Origin: Anatilimnocola aggregata
Lineage (GTDB): Bacteria > Planctomycetota > Planctomycetia > Pirellulales > Pirellulaceae
Length of the DNA stretch: 64,000 bases
NCBI RefSeq assembly: GCF_007747655.1
Contig: NZ_CP036274.1
Location: 6,448,001-6,512,000 of the forward strand
Direction: 5' to 3'
Of the stretch, positions 51,201 to 59,566 are shown in pieces. Each line of letters starts with the position of its first letter. Within the stretch, counting starts at the first letter, position 1. The notes under the pieces are model-generated. The model worked only from the letters and a program-made list of their open reading frames with translations, did no database searches and was not told the DNA's origin. Made by a program: the position numbers and the translations under genes.

Positions 51201-51967
51201 CCAGCGTCACTGCTGGAGAACTGCTCGGCAGCAACTGGACCATCGCCACGCGGATCGATCCAATCGCCGGGCGCATTTTCATTTCAACTGCTGGTTCGCA
51301 ACCGCTGGAAGGTTCGTTTGTCGGTGAGTTTCTTAAGCTGCATACCAACGTAAAATCCACGGCAGCCGGAGGGGCAAGTCCCATCAACCTGGCTGCTTCC
51401 TCGCACGACCCCGCGCGGGCGACACAGTTGAATGAAGGCTTCCTCACGCTCATTCCCGCGCCGACGGACGCAGCCAACGATGTTGGTGTCGATGGATTGT
51501 TGACCGTTACGCCGGGCCCCGCTTCACTGCAATCGCCGCCAGCAACAGCGACCGTGGATGCAGGCAAACTGCAAATTGTCGGAACGCCAGGCAAGGATTT
51601 CATTTACATCAGTGCACGGAGTGCGACCGAGGTGCGAGTCCGGGTGAATAGTCGGATTCTCGGCGACTTCCCGACACCGAGCGAAATCCAGATCGATTCA
51701 CTGGGCGGCGACGACTACATCTATGTCGATCAGTCCCTGCCGCAGCCAGGCGCGGCTGCCGTGCAAAACTCATCAGCGGGCGAGTTCGTGGACGACGCTG
51801 GAATCCCTCCCGTTCAAGTCGTGAGCCCGGCAGTCGAACCGGCTCACTCCACGACAAATCCTCCGCCAGCAGCGAATGACCTCGCCCTACTCCAGTTGCT
51901 GTGGAACTGGGGCAACGATGCCGAGGATGGCCCGCTCGCTGGAACCGCCAATCGCCGTCGCCGCTAA
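45254..51967 (+). CDS. Giant exported protein with 59-residue repeats, cadherin-like, cohesin and dockerin modules
   Basis: A 2237-aa protein with the planctomycete export motif at about 35-50 (RRMLFESLEDRRVMA). Residues about 60-750 are a tandem array of roughly eleven repeats near 59 aa, each of the form NGNYVVTSPxWDNG, GAVTWGxGxxG, then SxANSLIGSTxxDxVG; the first unit looks like an FG-GAP repeat. A large beta-rich region follows (about 760-1370), then a cadherin-like segment with INEDALQQTIPLTGL and VAAVNDVPVF (about 1375-1490), a Big-type domain (about 1580-1690), a cohesin-like domain beginning VTIRIPSFARGPLQAVNVPA (about 1715-1840), dockerin-type calcium loops FGDVTGNGTLSAQD and VGDISGNGSISSLD (about 1850-1910), and a second cohesin-like domain (about 1935-2080). 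It probably sits on the cell surface. No enzyme motif seen. Confidence 0.87.
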   Translation: MSRPLQALWKRLLGSSRHADQRQPPVGAGRLARRRMLFESLEDRRVMAVNFIDPNPSLGNQFGHSVVPLTNGNVVITAPLDDAGGVNAGAVYLFNGTTGALISTLRGSSNLDNVGLNGVIPLANGNFVVSSANWHLGGSAGPAVGAVTWGSGTTGVEGVVSAGNSLIGSTDGDGLGAPSSVVALPSGNYVVTSSGWDNGLLTDVGAVTWVDGTVGLQGTVSAANSLIGTTANDRVGRNGIQVLSSGNFVVVSPQWNNGSATAAGAVTWVSGTVGLIGSVSTVNSLVGARTDDSVGNFGISKLSNGNFVVVSPDWDNGTTLDAGAATWASGTAPTTGIVSVANSLIGSTASDRIGRSGVVALTNGNYVVTSPDWDRGGIVNAGATTWGNGNTGTSGIISIANSLVGERAEDMVGLNQVVPLANGNYVVTSALWDNGAIGNAGAATWGSGTAGVTGFIGSTNSLVGTSANDTVGSSGVKALANGNYVVPSPSWDQGLLTDIGAVTWGNGSTGLSGEVSVANSLTGSQIGDSIGLAITPLANGNYVVSSQAWDFGAIANVGAVTWRDGSTPTSGTVNELNSLIGSSSGDLVGSVGSVRVLSNGNYVVTTSSWNHGAVSDVGAVTWGSGLGGVAGAISPANSLIGSTASDMVGSNGIVELASGNYLIRSANWDNGSAANAGAVTYASSTGSITGVVSAANSLVGSTASDLFGSEVIRTFSNGNFVIVSSRYDLPGIVDAGSVTWGDGSSGIVGTVSTNAEQSVVGTTTLALQSVVSNDATGTFIVRFTGTGAGRVQVGWQATGFVEPIPPTLSASLVSGNLTITDTDATGKDNTLSVALVNLSGVDYLEFTDAAQAFDTPPATTPASTLSSSNRRLRVPLSAVTGSLTLNLAGGSDAVTLNLASGDVIPAGGLVLTAGEPTTASADRLLINGGNQGTTTYNYTTASSGNVVLGSFGTVTYSGLESLVNSGTTTDSILNLPTGLNSVSLSDDSSPANGLSRVSGSTLVTTDFANPIGSFAMNRGSATDSVALAALPDLTASLLLGTSLLPLGTIDFSGAITLAVNKNLIAYAAGNITFPTAASDIATTGSGEILLTAGQKIALAAGSSLQSAGGNIALTAAQPTTTTAGNFHAIDVNGGVIASTAGSVQLTADSLSLAGAAVISAIAGSVNVAPRTAGFAIDLGSADSTTALGITDVELDLVTAGTIVIGSSSSGALTVSGDISRSAATSLAMQSAAAIQFTTGSLNSAGGSVLLNPGTSISPATSGVDISTGAGTLGFGSGDDLALAINGTTADLQYQRLNVAGLLNLNGLDLVITGTAPALSDNFIIVSNDGSHPISGTFNGLAEGSLVSVNGVTKRITYLGGDGNDVALLANSLPTITAIGAVNINEDALQQTIPLTGLSSGTESQAFAVTATSDNVTLLPTLTVNHSANSATGNLQFTPAPNASGSATITVTVRDVGFDDVPQTADDGVTTTFFSVNVAAVNDVPVFTKGNDFTLPYGSSTQTVNGWATGISAGPADEASQEITFQITTNTDATLFSVQPAVASNGRLTFTPAGGKFGSATITLVAFDGIDSSAAQSFVITVDPPPPTFVVSSFTATSTGAVIEFIRDLDVAALNLYYTQAGGSGPADVSFVGATTGTISGSLLVDANLRRVTFVATSGTLPADQYTVTLRSAGDGFRDSEQALLDGDSNGTAGGDFVRMFTVAAVPANAVTIRIPSFARGPLQAVNVPASATSGLPISFSNGGGITSANFEIRYNPAILNLTGATVASGLPVGAAVNINTSTPGVALVQFTSPTPLAEGTTHFLDLQTMVPATAPYLQKQVLDIANISLNGGSIPGLDDDGVHVAAYFGDVTGNGTLSAQDAARVARMAVGYDNGFQSYKLLDPTIVGDISGNGSISSLDTNYVLQVAVAIAVPEIPALPTTALSLLSGGPDPKLSIPTTLAATAGDSLIVPVLIDSIVDLTGNGLESADLAIYYDPTVLEITSVTAGELLGSNWTIATRIDPIAGRIFISTAGSQPLEGSFVGEFLKLHTNVKSTAAGGASPINLAASSHDPARATQLNEGFLTLIPAPTDAANDVGVDGLLTVTPGPASLQSPPATATVDAGKLQIVGTPGKDFIYISARSATEVRVRVNSRILGDFPTPSEIQIDSLGGDDYIYVDQSLPQPGAAAVQNSSAGEFVDDAGIPPVQVVSPAVEPAHSTTNPPPAANDLALLQLLWNWGNDAEDGPLAGTANRRRR

Positions 51968-52232
51968 GCTGCCAACTCTCTTTTGGCGATTTCGCTGAGA
52001 TACCGACCTCGGGACGCCTCACAAAGGCAGAAAATCCGAAAAAATCTCGCGTCGCCGTGACCAGACTAGTCAAACGAATCGCGAAGAATTGACCTGTAGT
52101 GTTATCGCGTTCTGCGCCACGCACTCTGGGACCGCAACTCGGCTGGCCGTGCCTACTTCCCAAGAGGGGCAGAGGTTTCCTAGGTTAAGGAATTCGCACT
52201 TCACGGCCGATTCACTCGCTGCTGGACTACGG

Positions 52233-55106
52233 ATGGCTATTCAACGGGCATTTCTCGGCTGGAAACAAGCGGCCCTGCTGGCTGCCACCGATTACATCGT
52301 CGAGCGCTATTCCCGGGACCGGGAGTGTGATCTATCGAACGTGATTGTGGTGGTGCCGGGCTCGCGCGCCGGGCGGCGATTGTTGGAACTCCTCGTGCAA
52401 CGCGCGGATGACCGGCAGTTGTTGTTCATGCCGCCGCGAATCGTCACCGAAGGCGAGTTGCCGGAGTTGCTATACGAGCCGCAGCGCCCCTTGGCAGCGG
52501 TGCTGGTGCAGCAGTTGGCTTGGATGAATGTCCTACAACAAACGCCGCCGGCACAGTTGCGCCCGCTGGTGCCTCACCCGCCGGGTGCCGACGATCCGAT
52601 CCGTTGGCTTGAATTGGCAGAGATGTTTCGCCGCCAGCATGCAGAGTTTGCAGCCGATGGACTCGATTTCTCGGCGGTTCTGCAGCGGTCGAAGGAATGG
52701 GACAACTTCTCAGAGGAAGCTCGTTGGCAAACACTTCGCAAACTGCAATTGGCTTATCTGCTCAAGCTGGACGAACTCCACTTGTGGGATGCTCAGACAG
52801 CGCGCCTCGTTGCCATTCAAAAGAAGGAACCACGAACCGACTGCGATGTGATCCTGCTGGGCATGGTCGATATGAACAAAGCGCTGCGGCAAATGCTCGA
52901 CCTGGTGTCGACGCGAGTCACAGCTTTGATCGTCGCTCCCACTGCCGAAGCCGAACGGTTCGATAGTCACGGCTGCCTCATTCCCGAAGCGTGGCAACAA
53001 CTCCCCTTGCCGCTGGCCGAATCGCAAATGGTTCGCGTGGAAGGGCCCGCGGAACAGGCCGATTCTGTGGTGAACTGGGTGCGCGACCTGAACGGTCGTT
53101 ATGCTGCCGATGAAGTGGTTGTGGGCGTTGCCGATGAAGCGCTCGTGCCGCAACTGCAACGCGAGTTGCAACAGTATGGTCTAACAGCACGTTGGGTCGA
53201 AGGCAAGAAAGTCGCCGAGTCAGCTCCGTATCGATTGCTCGATGCGACGACAGCATACGCTGAACGACGCCGCTTCGCGGACCTCGCCAGCTGCGTGCGG
53301 CACCCGGATATCTACGATTGGTTGCAGGCGCGACTAGCGTCCAAACTTAAGACCACCAAGCGCGCGGGGCGCGATGTCCCCACGATTCTCGATTGTCACT
53401 ATGCCGAGCGGCTTTCGGCGTGGCTCGATGGCGAAGATCTTTCGGCAGCAGTGCAGCGCAACGAGCAGGACGAAATTGCACAGGCCATGCAACTGCTGGT
53501 ATCCGAACTCGAATCGCTCTTCGTCGCCTGGCCAACCACGCGACAACCGGTGGGCGTGTGGATGCGACATACGAGCAAGTTGCTAGAGACCATCTATGGC
53601 GAGCGGTTCGTCGAGCGTTATGAGTTGGCCGATCGTTACCTGCTCGAATGTTGCCATAAAGTGCAAGATTCGCTTACTGCGCTCGCCGATTTGCCGGCGC
53701 ATTTGCAACCGCTGATGTCTCTCACCGATGCCATCGCACTGGCCCTGCGGCCTCTGGAACGAGTCGCCATTTCGCCACCCCCCGATTCATCCGCAATCGA
53801 GTTGCTCGGTTGGCTCGAGTTGCCGCTCGATGACGCGCCGGCGCTGATTGTGACGACCGTCAATGAAGGCTTCGTTCCGGAATCCCGCAAAAACGATGCG
53901 TTTCTGCCCGATGCGTTACGCCGTGAATTGGGTCTGCTGCACGACGATCGCCGCTACGCGCGCGATGCCTACTCGCTGCAAGTTCTGGCGCATTCGCGGC
54001 CCGATTTCAAATTGATTACGGCCCGGTTCGATACCAAGCGCGATCCGCTGGCCCCCAGCCGGCTGCTCTTCACCGGCCCCGCCGAACAGATTGCCCAGCG
54101 GGCACTGCGCTGGTTCTCGCCCCCTCCGCCGGCGCTGCCGCGGCCGAACCTGCTCGCGCCAGCAGGGAAGATTCCGCTTCATTCCACGCTCGAAGTTCCG
54201 CGGCCCGATGCCAGCAGTTGGGAACTGGACGAGATCACCGTCACGCAATTTCGGTCGTACCTGGCTTGTCCCTATCGCTTCTATCTCTCCCATGTATTGC
54301 GTCTGCAATCGCATTCGGATCAAGCGGCCGAACTCGATGCGCCGTCGTTTGGCAATTTGATTCACGATGTGCTGCAAGATTTTGGACGCCAGGAAGAAAT
54401 CAATCGCAGTACGGATTCGCACAAGCTCCGCAACTATTTCAACGAACGTCTCGACGCGATTGCTGCGGTCCGTTGTCGCCCCCGTCATGCCCGAGCGGCA
54501 GTACGAGTGCAGATTGAGCAAGCTCGCCTGCGATTACGTGCGTTTGCCGATTGGCAAGCTGCCCGCACCGAGGCCGGATGGCAGATCGTCTTTAGCGAAA
54601 CGATCGACCTGAACGAGAAATGGCGCGTGAAATGGCAGGTCGATGATCTGCCGATTACTCTCGCCGGGCGGATCGATCGGATCGACTATCATCCCGGCCA
54701 GCGGACACTCAGCGTGCTCGACTATAAGACCAGCGACACGGCAAAAGGGCCCGATCAGGTACATCGCCGCGCTGGGGAGTGGGTCGACTTGCAACTGCCG
54801 CTCTATCGGCATCTGTATAAAAGTATCGGCCTTGATGCGAATTTCGATATTCGCTCCGAAGGGGTGCAATTGGGTTATGTCAACTTGCCCAAGGACCCTG
54901 CCAGCGTCGGCGATCGAATTGCAGAATGGTCCCCTGGCGAATTGGCAGATGCCGACGAACAGGCTCGCCACGTAATTCGCGCGCTGCGGGAAAAGACATT
55001 CTGGCCACCCAACGAAGTGGCACCCACATTTGAAGATGCTTACTCGGCGATTTGTCAGGACTATTCGCTCAGTCGGCTCTTTGGCTCGCGCGAGGTGGCA
55101 CCATGA
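52233..55106 (+). CDS. AddB-like PD-(D/E)XK nuclease subunit
   Basis: A 957-aa protein resembling AddB, the partner of AddA in double-strand break resection. The N-terminal half has LSNVIVVVPGSRAGRRLLELL, a degenerate helicase fold without a true Walker A. A long helicase-like middle follows, and the C-terminus is a PD-(D/E)XK nuclease: AGRIDRIDYHPGQ then SVLDYKTSD (Asp and Lys of the active site). Only isolated cysteines such as LACPYRFYL are seen, so the four-Cys iron-sulfur site of Bacillus AddB is not evident. ATG at 52233 chosen because the longer in-frame version from 52089 adds no homologous sequence. The stop overlaps the next ATG (ATGA). Confidence 0.86.
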   Translation: MAIQRAFLGWKQAALLAATDYIVERYSRDRECDLSNVIVVVPGSRAGRRLLELLVQRADDRQLLFMPPRIVTEGELPELLYEPQRPLAAVLVQQLAWMNVLQQTPPAQLRPLVPHPPGADDPIRWLELAEMFRRQHAEFAADGLDFSAVLQRSKEWDNFSEEARWQTLRKLQLAYLLKLDELHLWDAQTARLVAIQKKEPRTDCDVILLGMVDMNKALRQMLDLVSTRVTALIVAPTAEAERFDSHGCLIPEAWQQLPLPLAESQMVRVEGPAEQADSVVNWVRDLNGRYAADEVVVGVADEALVPQLQRELQQYGLTARWVEGKKVAESAPYRLLDATTAYAERRRFADLASCVRHPDIYDWLQARLASKLKTTKRAGRDVPTILDCHYAERLSAWLDGEDLSAAVQRNEQDEIAQAMQLLVSELESLFVAWPTTRQPVGVWMRHTSKLLETIYGERFVERYELADRYLLECCHKVQDSLTALADLPAHLQPLMSLTDAIALALRPLERVAISPPPDSSAIELLGWLELPLDDAPALIVTTVNEGFVPESRKNDAFLPDALRRELGLLHDDRRYARDAYSLQVLAHSRPDFKLITARFDTKRDPLAPSRLLFTGPAEQIAQRALRWFSPPPPALPRPNLLAPAGKIPLHSTLEVPRPDASSWELDEITVTQFRSYLACPYRFYLSHVLRLQSHSDQAAELDAPSFGNLIHDVLQDFGRQEEINRSTDSHKLRNYFNERLDAIAAVRCRPRHARAAVRVQIEQARLRLRAFADWQAARTEAGWQIVFSETIDLNEKWRVKWQVDDLPITLAGRIDRIDYHPGQRTLSVLDYKTSDTAKGPDQVHRRAGEWVDLQLPLYRHLYKSIGLDANFDIRSEGVQLGYVNLPKDPASVGDRIAEWSPGELADADEQARHVIRALREKTFWPPNEVAPTFEDAYSAICQDYSLSRLFGSREVAP

Positions 55107-58100
55107 GTACCGCGTTCCCACACTTGCTCATCCGCGCATCGGCGGGCACTGGCAAAACCTATCAACTTTCGAATCGCTATCTGCAGCTGCTGGCGGCCGG
55201 TGTTGCCCCTGACAAAGTCCTGGCGACGACGTTCACTCGCAAAGCGGCAGGCGAGATTTTCGATCGGGTGTTGCATCGACTGGCAGAAGCAGCCGTCGAT
55301 CGCAGCGCCAGCAAAAGCCTCAGCAAAGCCCTGCAACTGCCGGAGCTGACTCAAGCTCGCTGCCGGGAATTACTCATCGCCACGCTGGCTAATCAACATC
55401 GCCTGCGCATCGGCACGCTCGATAGTCACTTTGCCCAACTGGCCACGACATTCGCCCTGGAACTCGGTTTGCCCGCTGGCTGGCGGATTGGTGAAGTGCA
55501 AGAAGACTCCGACTTGCAGGCGGAGGCCATCGAGCGCGTGCTGGAACGCGAGAATCTCGAAGAATTGTTGGCACTGCTGCATCTGCTCACGAAAGGTGAA
55601 ACGCAGCGCGGCGTGAGCGATTTGATCGCGGGAACCGTGAGCGATCTTTACAGCTTGTACAGTCAAACAACTGAGGAAGCGTGGAATCGACTCTCGTCGA
55701 AGCCGGGTCTTACCGCAGAGCAGTTGGAAGCCACACTGTCTGAGTTGCAAAAGATTTCTCCCCCAGCCGACAAGCGCGCAGTAGCGGCCTGGCAAAAAGA
55801 CATTCTGAATGCGGAGACCGGCGATTGGGAAAGCTTCATTGCGACCGGCCTGGCGGGAAAGATCGCATCGGGCGCGGAGAAGTACTATGCCTGGGTATTT
55901 CCGGACGAGGTCTTGCGTCCGTATCAAGCCCTGATCGATCACGCGCAAAGCGTGTTGCTGAAGCGATTGTCTCAACAGACCGCAGCCACCTTCAAATTGC
56001 TGAAGCGATTCGATACCGAGTATCGCCACCTCAAACAAGAACGGCGCTTGTTGCGTTTCGACGACGTCACGCTGGCGCTGGCAGCTGCCGATCAAGGGAC
56101 CACCGCGGATATGTCGTTTCGCCTGGGCGGGCGACTGAATCACTTGCTGCTCGACGAGTTTCAAGATACCTCACTCACGCAGTGGCAAGTCCTGCGGCCG
56201 CTGGCTCAAGCAATTACGAAGCAGCAGGCCGAAGCATCCTTGTTTTGCGTGGGGGACGTGAAGCAAGCCATCTATGGCTGGCGCGGTGGGCTTGCCGAGA
56301 TCTTTGGCGCGCTCGAGCAAGAGCTCGTTGGCATCGAAAACGCTAAGCTGGTGGAGAGTCGACGTTCGGCCCAGCCGATCATCGACGTCGTGAATCAGGT
56401 GTTTCAGAATCTGACGAAACATCCTTCACTCGATCGGTACGAAGCGGGCGTCACTGCGTGGGAGCGAGCCTTTCCGCCGCATACCACCGTCCATCGCGAG
56501 ATGCCGGGGCATGTCACGCTCGAAACCTCCCCGGCGGCAATTGACGACGATGACACGCAGGATCATCACAGTCCTTTCGTTGCCCAGCGAATCGCTGACC
56601 TGGCCAAACAGGCTCCGGGTTGCTCGATCGGCGTGCTGGTTCGTTCGAATGCGATGGTGGCGCAGCTGATCTATCTGCTCCGCAAACTGGATATGCCGGC
56701 CAGCGAAGAGGGAGGCAATCCACTTTCCGATTCTCCCGCGGTCAGCCTGGTTCTCTCGCTGCTGCGGCTGATCGATCATCCGGGCGATACTGCTTGCCAA
56801 TTTCATGTGGCAACCAGCCCGCTGGCACCCAACCTGAACATCACCCGCAAGTCATTTCCGGCTGATATAGCCAGGCTTTCGCAGAAGTTGCGGCGTGAGT
56901 TGCTCGACGAAGGTTACGGCGCTGTTGTCTATCGCTGGGCCAAGTGGCTGGCGCCGCACTGTGACCGCCGCGATTTAAGTCGCTTGCAGCAATTGGTTGA
57001 GTTGGCCTTCGGCTATCAACCGCGCAGTTCACTGCGTACGGCGGACTTTGTGAATCTGGTCGCAGCCGAGAAAGTGGCCGATCCGCAGGCCGCGCAAATT
57101 CGCGTCATGACGATTCATCAATCGAAAGGTTTGCAGTTCGATATCGTCGTGCTGCCTGAACTTGAAGGGACGATTGCCGGCCAGCCTGATCCGTTTGTCA
57201 CGGGACGTGCGGGCCTCGCGCAGCCGGTGAATGTGGTCTGCCGCTATGCGAACGAACAACTGCGAAACCTGATGCCGAATGACTTCCAAAAGCTGTTCGA
57301 CGCCAATCTGCGGCAGAAGATCGACGAATCGCTGTGCGTGCTGTATGTGGCCCTCACGCGCCCGGTACACGCGCTGCACATGATTATCGAACCTGCCAAG
57401 CTCACCGAAAAGAAGCCCCCCAAGACTGCGGCCGGTCTGCTCCGCGCGGCGCTGGCTCTCGATAGTCCCGCCAGCAGTGGCAAGTTGCTTTATCAACATG
57501 GCCAGGCCAATTGGCGGCAGTTGCAGAAAAGCAAATCGCCGACGGGACTGCTCGATGGGCTGCTTCCCGCGATGCCTGCCTCGCCGCCGGCGCCCATTCA
57601 ACTTGCTGCCAAGAGCAAACTAGCGCCGCATTTAGATCGAGTGGCTCCGTCGCAACTCGAAGGAGGGAGCCGGCTCAAGTTGGCCGAGTTGTTCCGTCCC
57701 TCATCTCTTGGAATGCGATATGGCTCGCTCTTTCATGCCTGGTTCGAGCAAGTCGAATGGCTCGACGATGGTTTGCCCAGCGAAGCCTTGTTACGAAAGA
57801 TCGCGCAGCAAAAGCTCGACCTGGGAGCCACCTTCAATCTGACCGAGGCAGTTGAACGCTTTTACGCAGTCCTCAAAAAACCCTCGCTGCAACAATCACT
57901 CAGTCGAGACGCCTATCGTCGTTCGCTCATCGTCGAACAACCGCAGCGTCAAACGGAGCTTGCCTCGTGCGAGTTCAAGGTGCTCCGCGAACGGACATTT
58001 GCGTTGCGCGATGGTGAACGATTGCTGAATGGGGCCATCGATCGCCTGGTCGTGCAGTGGCAAGGCAAGCGGCGCATCGGTGCGCAAGTGATCGACTATA

Positions 58101-58282
58101 AGACCGATGATGTGAGCCCCCAGGGATCGCTGGCAAAAAAGACCGAGTTGTATCGGCCGCAAATGGCAGCCTACTGTGCGGCAGTTGCTAAGTTATACGA
58201 TCTGCCCTTGAACGTCGTCAGCGCGCGGTTGATCTTCCTGAACAGCGACGAAGCGATCGTAATTTCCTCGACCTCCCCCTGA
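55103..58282 (+). CDS. AddA-like UvrD/Rep helicase-nuclease
   Basis: A 1059-aa superfamily 1A helicase with fused nuclease. Motif I is RASAGTGKT (11-19), motif II LLLDEFQDTS, motif III FCVGDVKQAIYGWRGG, motif V MTIHQSKGLQFDIVVLPEL and motif VI VLYVALTRPVHALH. The C-terminus has a PD-(D/E)XK nuclease with QVIDYKTDD. With the overlapping AddB-like gene it should form the enzyme that unwinds and resects broken DNA ends for RecA recombination. It begins inside the end of that gene by a 4-nt ATGA overlap, a sign of equal production of both subunits. SbcD-like gene follows after 27 nt. Confidence 0.92.
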   Translation: MSTAFPHLLIRASAGTGKTYQLSNRYLQLLAAGVAPDKVLATTFTRKAAGEIFDRVLHRLAEAAVDRSASKSLSKALQLPELTQARCRELLIATLANQHRLRIGTLDSHFAQLATTFALELGLPAGWRIGEVQEDSDLQAEAIERVLERENLEELLALLHLLTKGETQRGVSDLIAGTVSDLYSLYSQTTEEAWNRLSSKPGLTAEQLEATLSELQKISPPADKRAVAAWQKDILNAETGDWESFIATGLAGKIASGAEKYYAWVFPDEVLRPYQALIDHAQSVLLKRLSQQTAATFKLLKRFDTEYRHLKQERRLLRFDDVTLALAAADQGTTADMSFRLGGRLNHLLLDEFQDTSLTQWQVLRPLAQAITKQQAEASLFCVGDVKQAIYGWRGGLAEIFGALEQELVGIENAKLVESRRSAQPIIDVVNQVFQNLTKHPSLDRYEAGVTAWERAFPPHTTVHREMPGHVTLETSPAAIDDDDTQDHHSPFVAQRIADLAKQAPGCSIGVLVRSNAMVAQLIYLLRKLDMPASEEGGNPLSDSPAVSLVLSLLRLIDHPGDTACQFHVATSPLAPNLNITRKSFPADIARLSQKLRRELLDEGYGAVVYRWAKWLAPHCDRRDLSRLQQLVELAFGYQPRSSLRTADFVNLVAAEKVADPQAAQIRVMTIHQSKGLQFDIVVLPELEGTIAGQPDPFVTGRAGLAQPVNVVCRYANEQLRNLMPNDFQKLFDANLRQKIDESLCVLYVALTRPVHALHMIIEPAKLTEKKPPKTAAGLLRAALALDSPASSGKLLYQHGQANWRQLQKSKSPTGLLDGLLPAMPASPPAPIQLAAKSKLAPHLDRVAPSQLEGGSRLKLAELFRPSSLGMRYGSLFHAWFEQVEWLDDGLPSEALLRKIAQQKLDLGATFNLTEAVERFYAVLKKPSLQQSLSRDAYRRSLIVEQPQRQTELASCEFKVLRERTFALRDGERLLNGAIDRLVVQWQGKRRIGAQVIDYKTDDVSPQGSLAKKTELYRPQMAAYCAAVAKLYDLPLNVVSARLIFLNSDEAIVISSTSP

Positions 58283-58309
58283 TGCCGCCACTTGTGAGAA
58301 GGACCGAAC

Positions 58310-59566
58310 TTGCGATTCATCCATGCCGCCGACATTCATCTCGATAGTCCGCTCAAGAATCTGGACCGCTACGAAGGTGCCCCGGTTGCCGAAACTCGGG
58401 CCGCATCGCGCCGCGCGCTGGAGAACCTGGTCAAGCTGGCAATTGATCAGGAAGTGAACTTTGTCGTTCTCGCTGGCGACATTTATGACGGCGATTGGAA
58501 GGACTATCAGACTGGTCTTTTCTTCGTCGACCAGATGGCCAGGTTGCAACGGGCAAAGATTCCCGTGATCGGCATCAGTGGCAACCACGATGCCCAAAGT
58601 CGTATCTCGAAGTCACTCAGTCAGACCAGCATCGTCATGCTGCCGACCAAGAAGCCGGTCACACATCGGCTGGAAGACTTTGGGGTCGCGATTCATGGTC
58701 GCGGCTTCGAAAGTGCTGCGGAACCGAACAACGTGGTTCGCGACTATCCGGCCGCGGTGAAGGGGTACTTCAATCTTGGCCTGTTGCACACTTCGCTCGA
58801 TGGCGACGGTGGCGAGCATCAACGATACGCACCGTGCAGCATCGACGACTTGGTGGCCCATGGTTACGACTACTGGGCGCTTGGTCATATTCACAAACGG
58901 CAAGTGCTGAGTGAGCGGCCTTGGATTGTGTTTCCCGGCAATTTGCAGGGGCGACATATTCGCGAAGCCGGGGCGAAGGGTTGCTACCTGGTGGAAGTGG
59001 ATGGACGCGGCCAGGCAACGCCAACGTTCATGCCGCTGGACGTGATGCGCTGGGAACATTGCCGCGTTGATGTTTCGGCCGCCGCGTGTGCAGCCGAGGC
59101 CCTCGAATTGATGACGCAAGAATTGCAGCGCTATCAAACTTTACACGCCGATTTACCGCTGGCACTGCGGGTAACCTTTGCGGGCAGGTCGGTCGCGCAA
59201 GCGGAAATTGCTGGTGACTTGGAGAACTGGAAGCAAACTGTCCGGGCGCGTGCGCGGGAGTCTCAGTACGGACAAGTTTGGGTCGAGAAGGTCATCGACA
59301 ATACGTTGCCCCCGCTAACGCAACAGCCTTTGGACGAAGGGCCGCTCTTACTACTCAACCAGTTGTTTCAGCAGGCGCAGAGCGACCCAACCATGCTCGC
59401 CGAATTGCAAACGGAGTACGCCGACCTGATGCAGAAGCTGCCGAAAGAGCTCATGTCAGAAGTCGACAGCTTGCCACTGTCCGATTCGGCATGGCTTCAG
59501 CAAACACTCGTGAGCGTCCAGGCGCAGCTCTTCGATCGCTTGCAACGAGGAGCGTCCAGCGCATGA
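58310..59566 (+). CDS. SbcD/YhaO-like metallophosphoesterase (DNA repair exonuclease)
   Basis: A 418-aa calcineurin-like phosphoesterase with a TTG start at 58310 preceded by AGAAGGA. Metal-binding motifs: FIHAADIHLDSPL (about 3-15), VLAGDIYDGDW (about 53-63), GISGNHDAQSR (about 86-96), then HTSLDG and GHIHKRQ. The length and the C-terminal part fit YhaO, a SbcD/Mre11 relative, rather than E. coli SbcD. It should form the nuclease part of a Mre11-Rad50-like complex with the following gene, with which it overlaps by ATGA. Confidence 0.9.
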   Translation: MRFIHAADIHLDSPLKNLDRYEGAPVAETRAASRRALENLVKLAIDQEVNFVVLAGDIYDGDWKDYQTGLFFVDQMARLQRAKIPVIGISGNHDAQSRISKSLSQTSIVMLPTKKPVTHRLEDFGVAIHGRGFESAAEPNNVVRDYPAAVKGYFNLGLLHTSLDGDGGEHQRYAPCSIDDLVAHGYDYWALGHIHKRQVLSERPWIVFPGNLQGRHIREAGAKGCYLVEVDGRGQATPTFMPLDVMRWEHCRVDVSAAACAAEALELMTQELQRYQTLHADLPLALRVTFAGRSVAQAEIAGDLENWKQTVRARARESQYGQVWVEKVIDNTLPPLTQQPLDEGPLLLLNQLFQQAQSDPTMLAELQTEYADLMQKLPKELMSEVDSLPLSDSAWLQQTLVSVQAQLFDRLQRGASSA

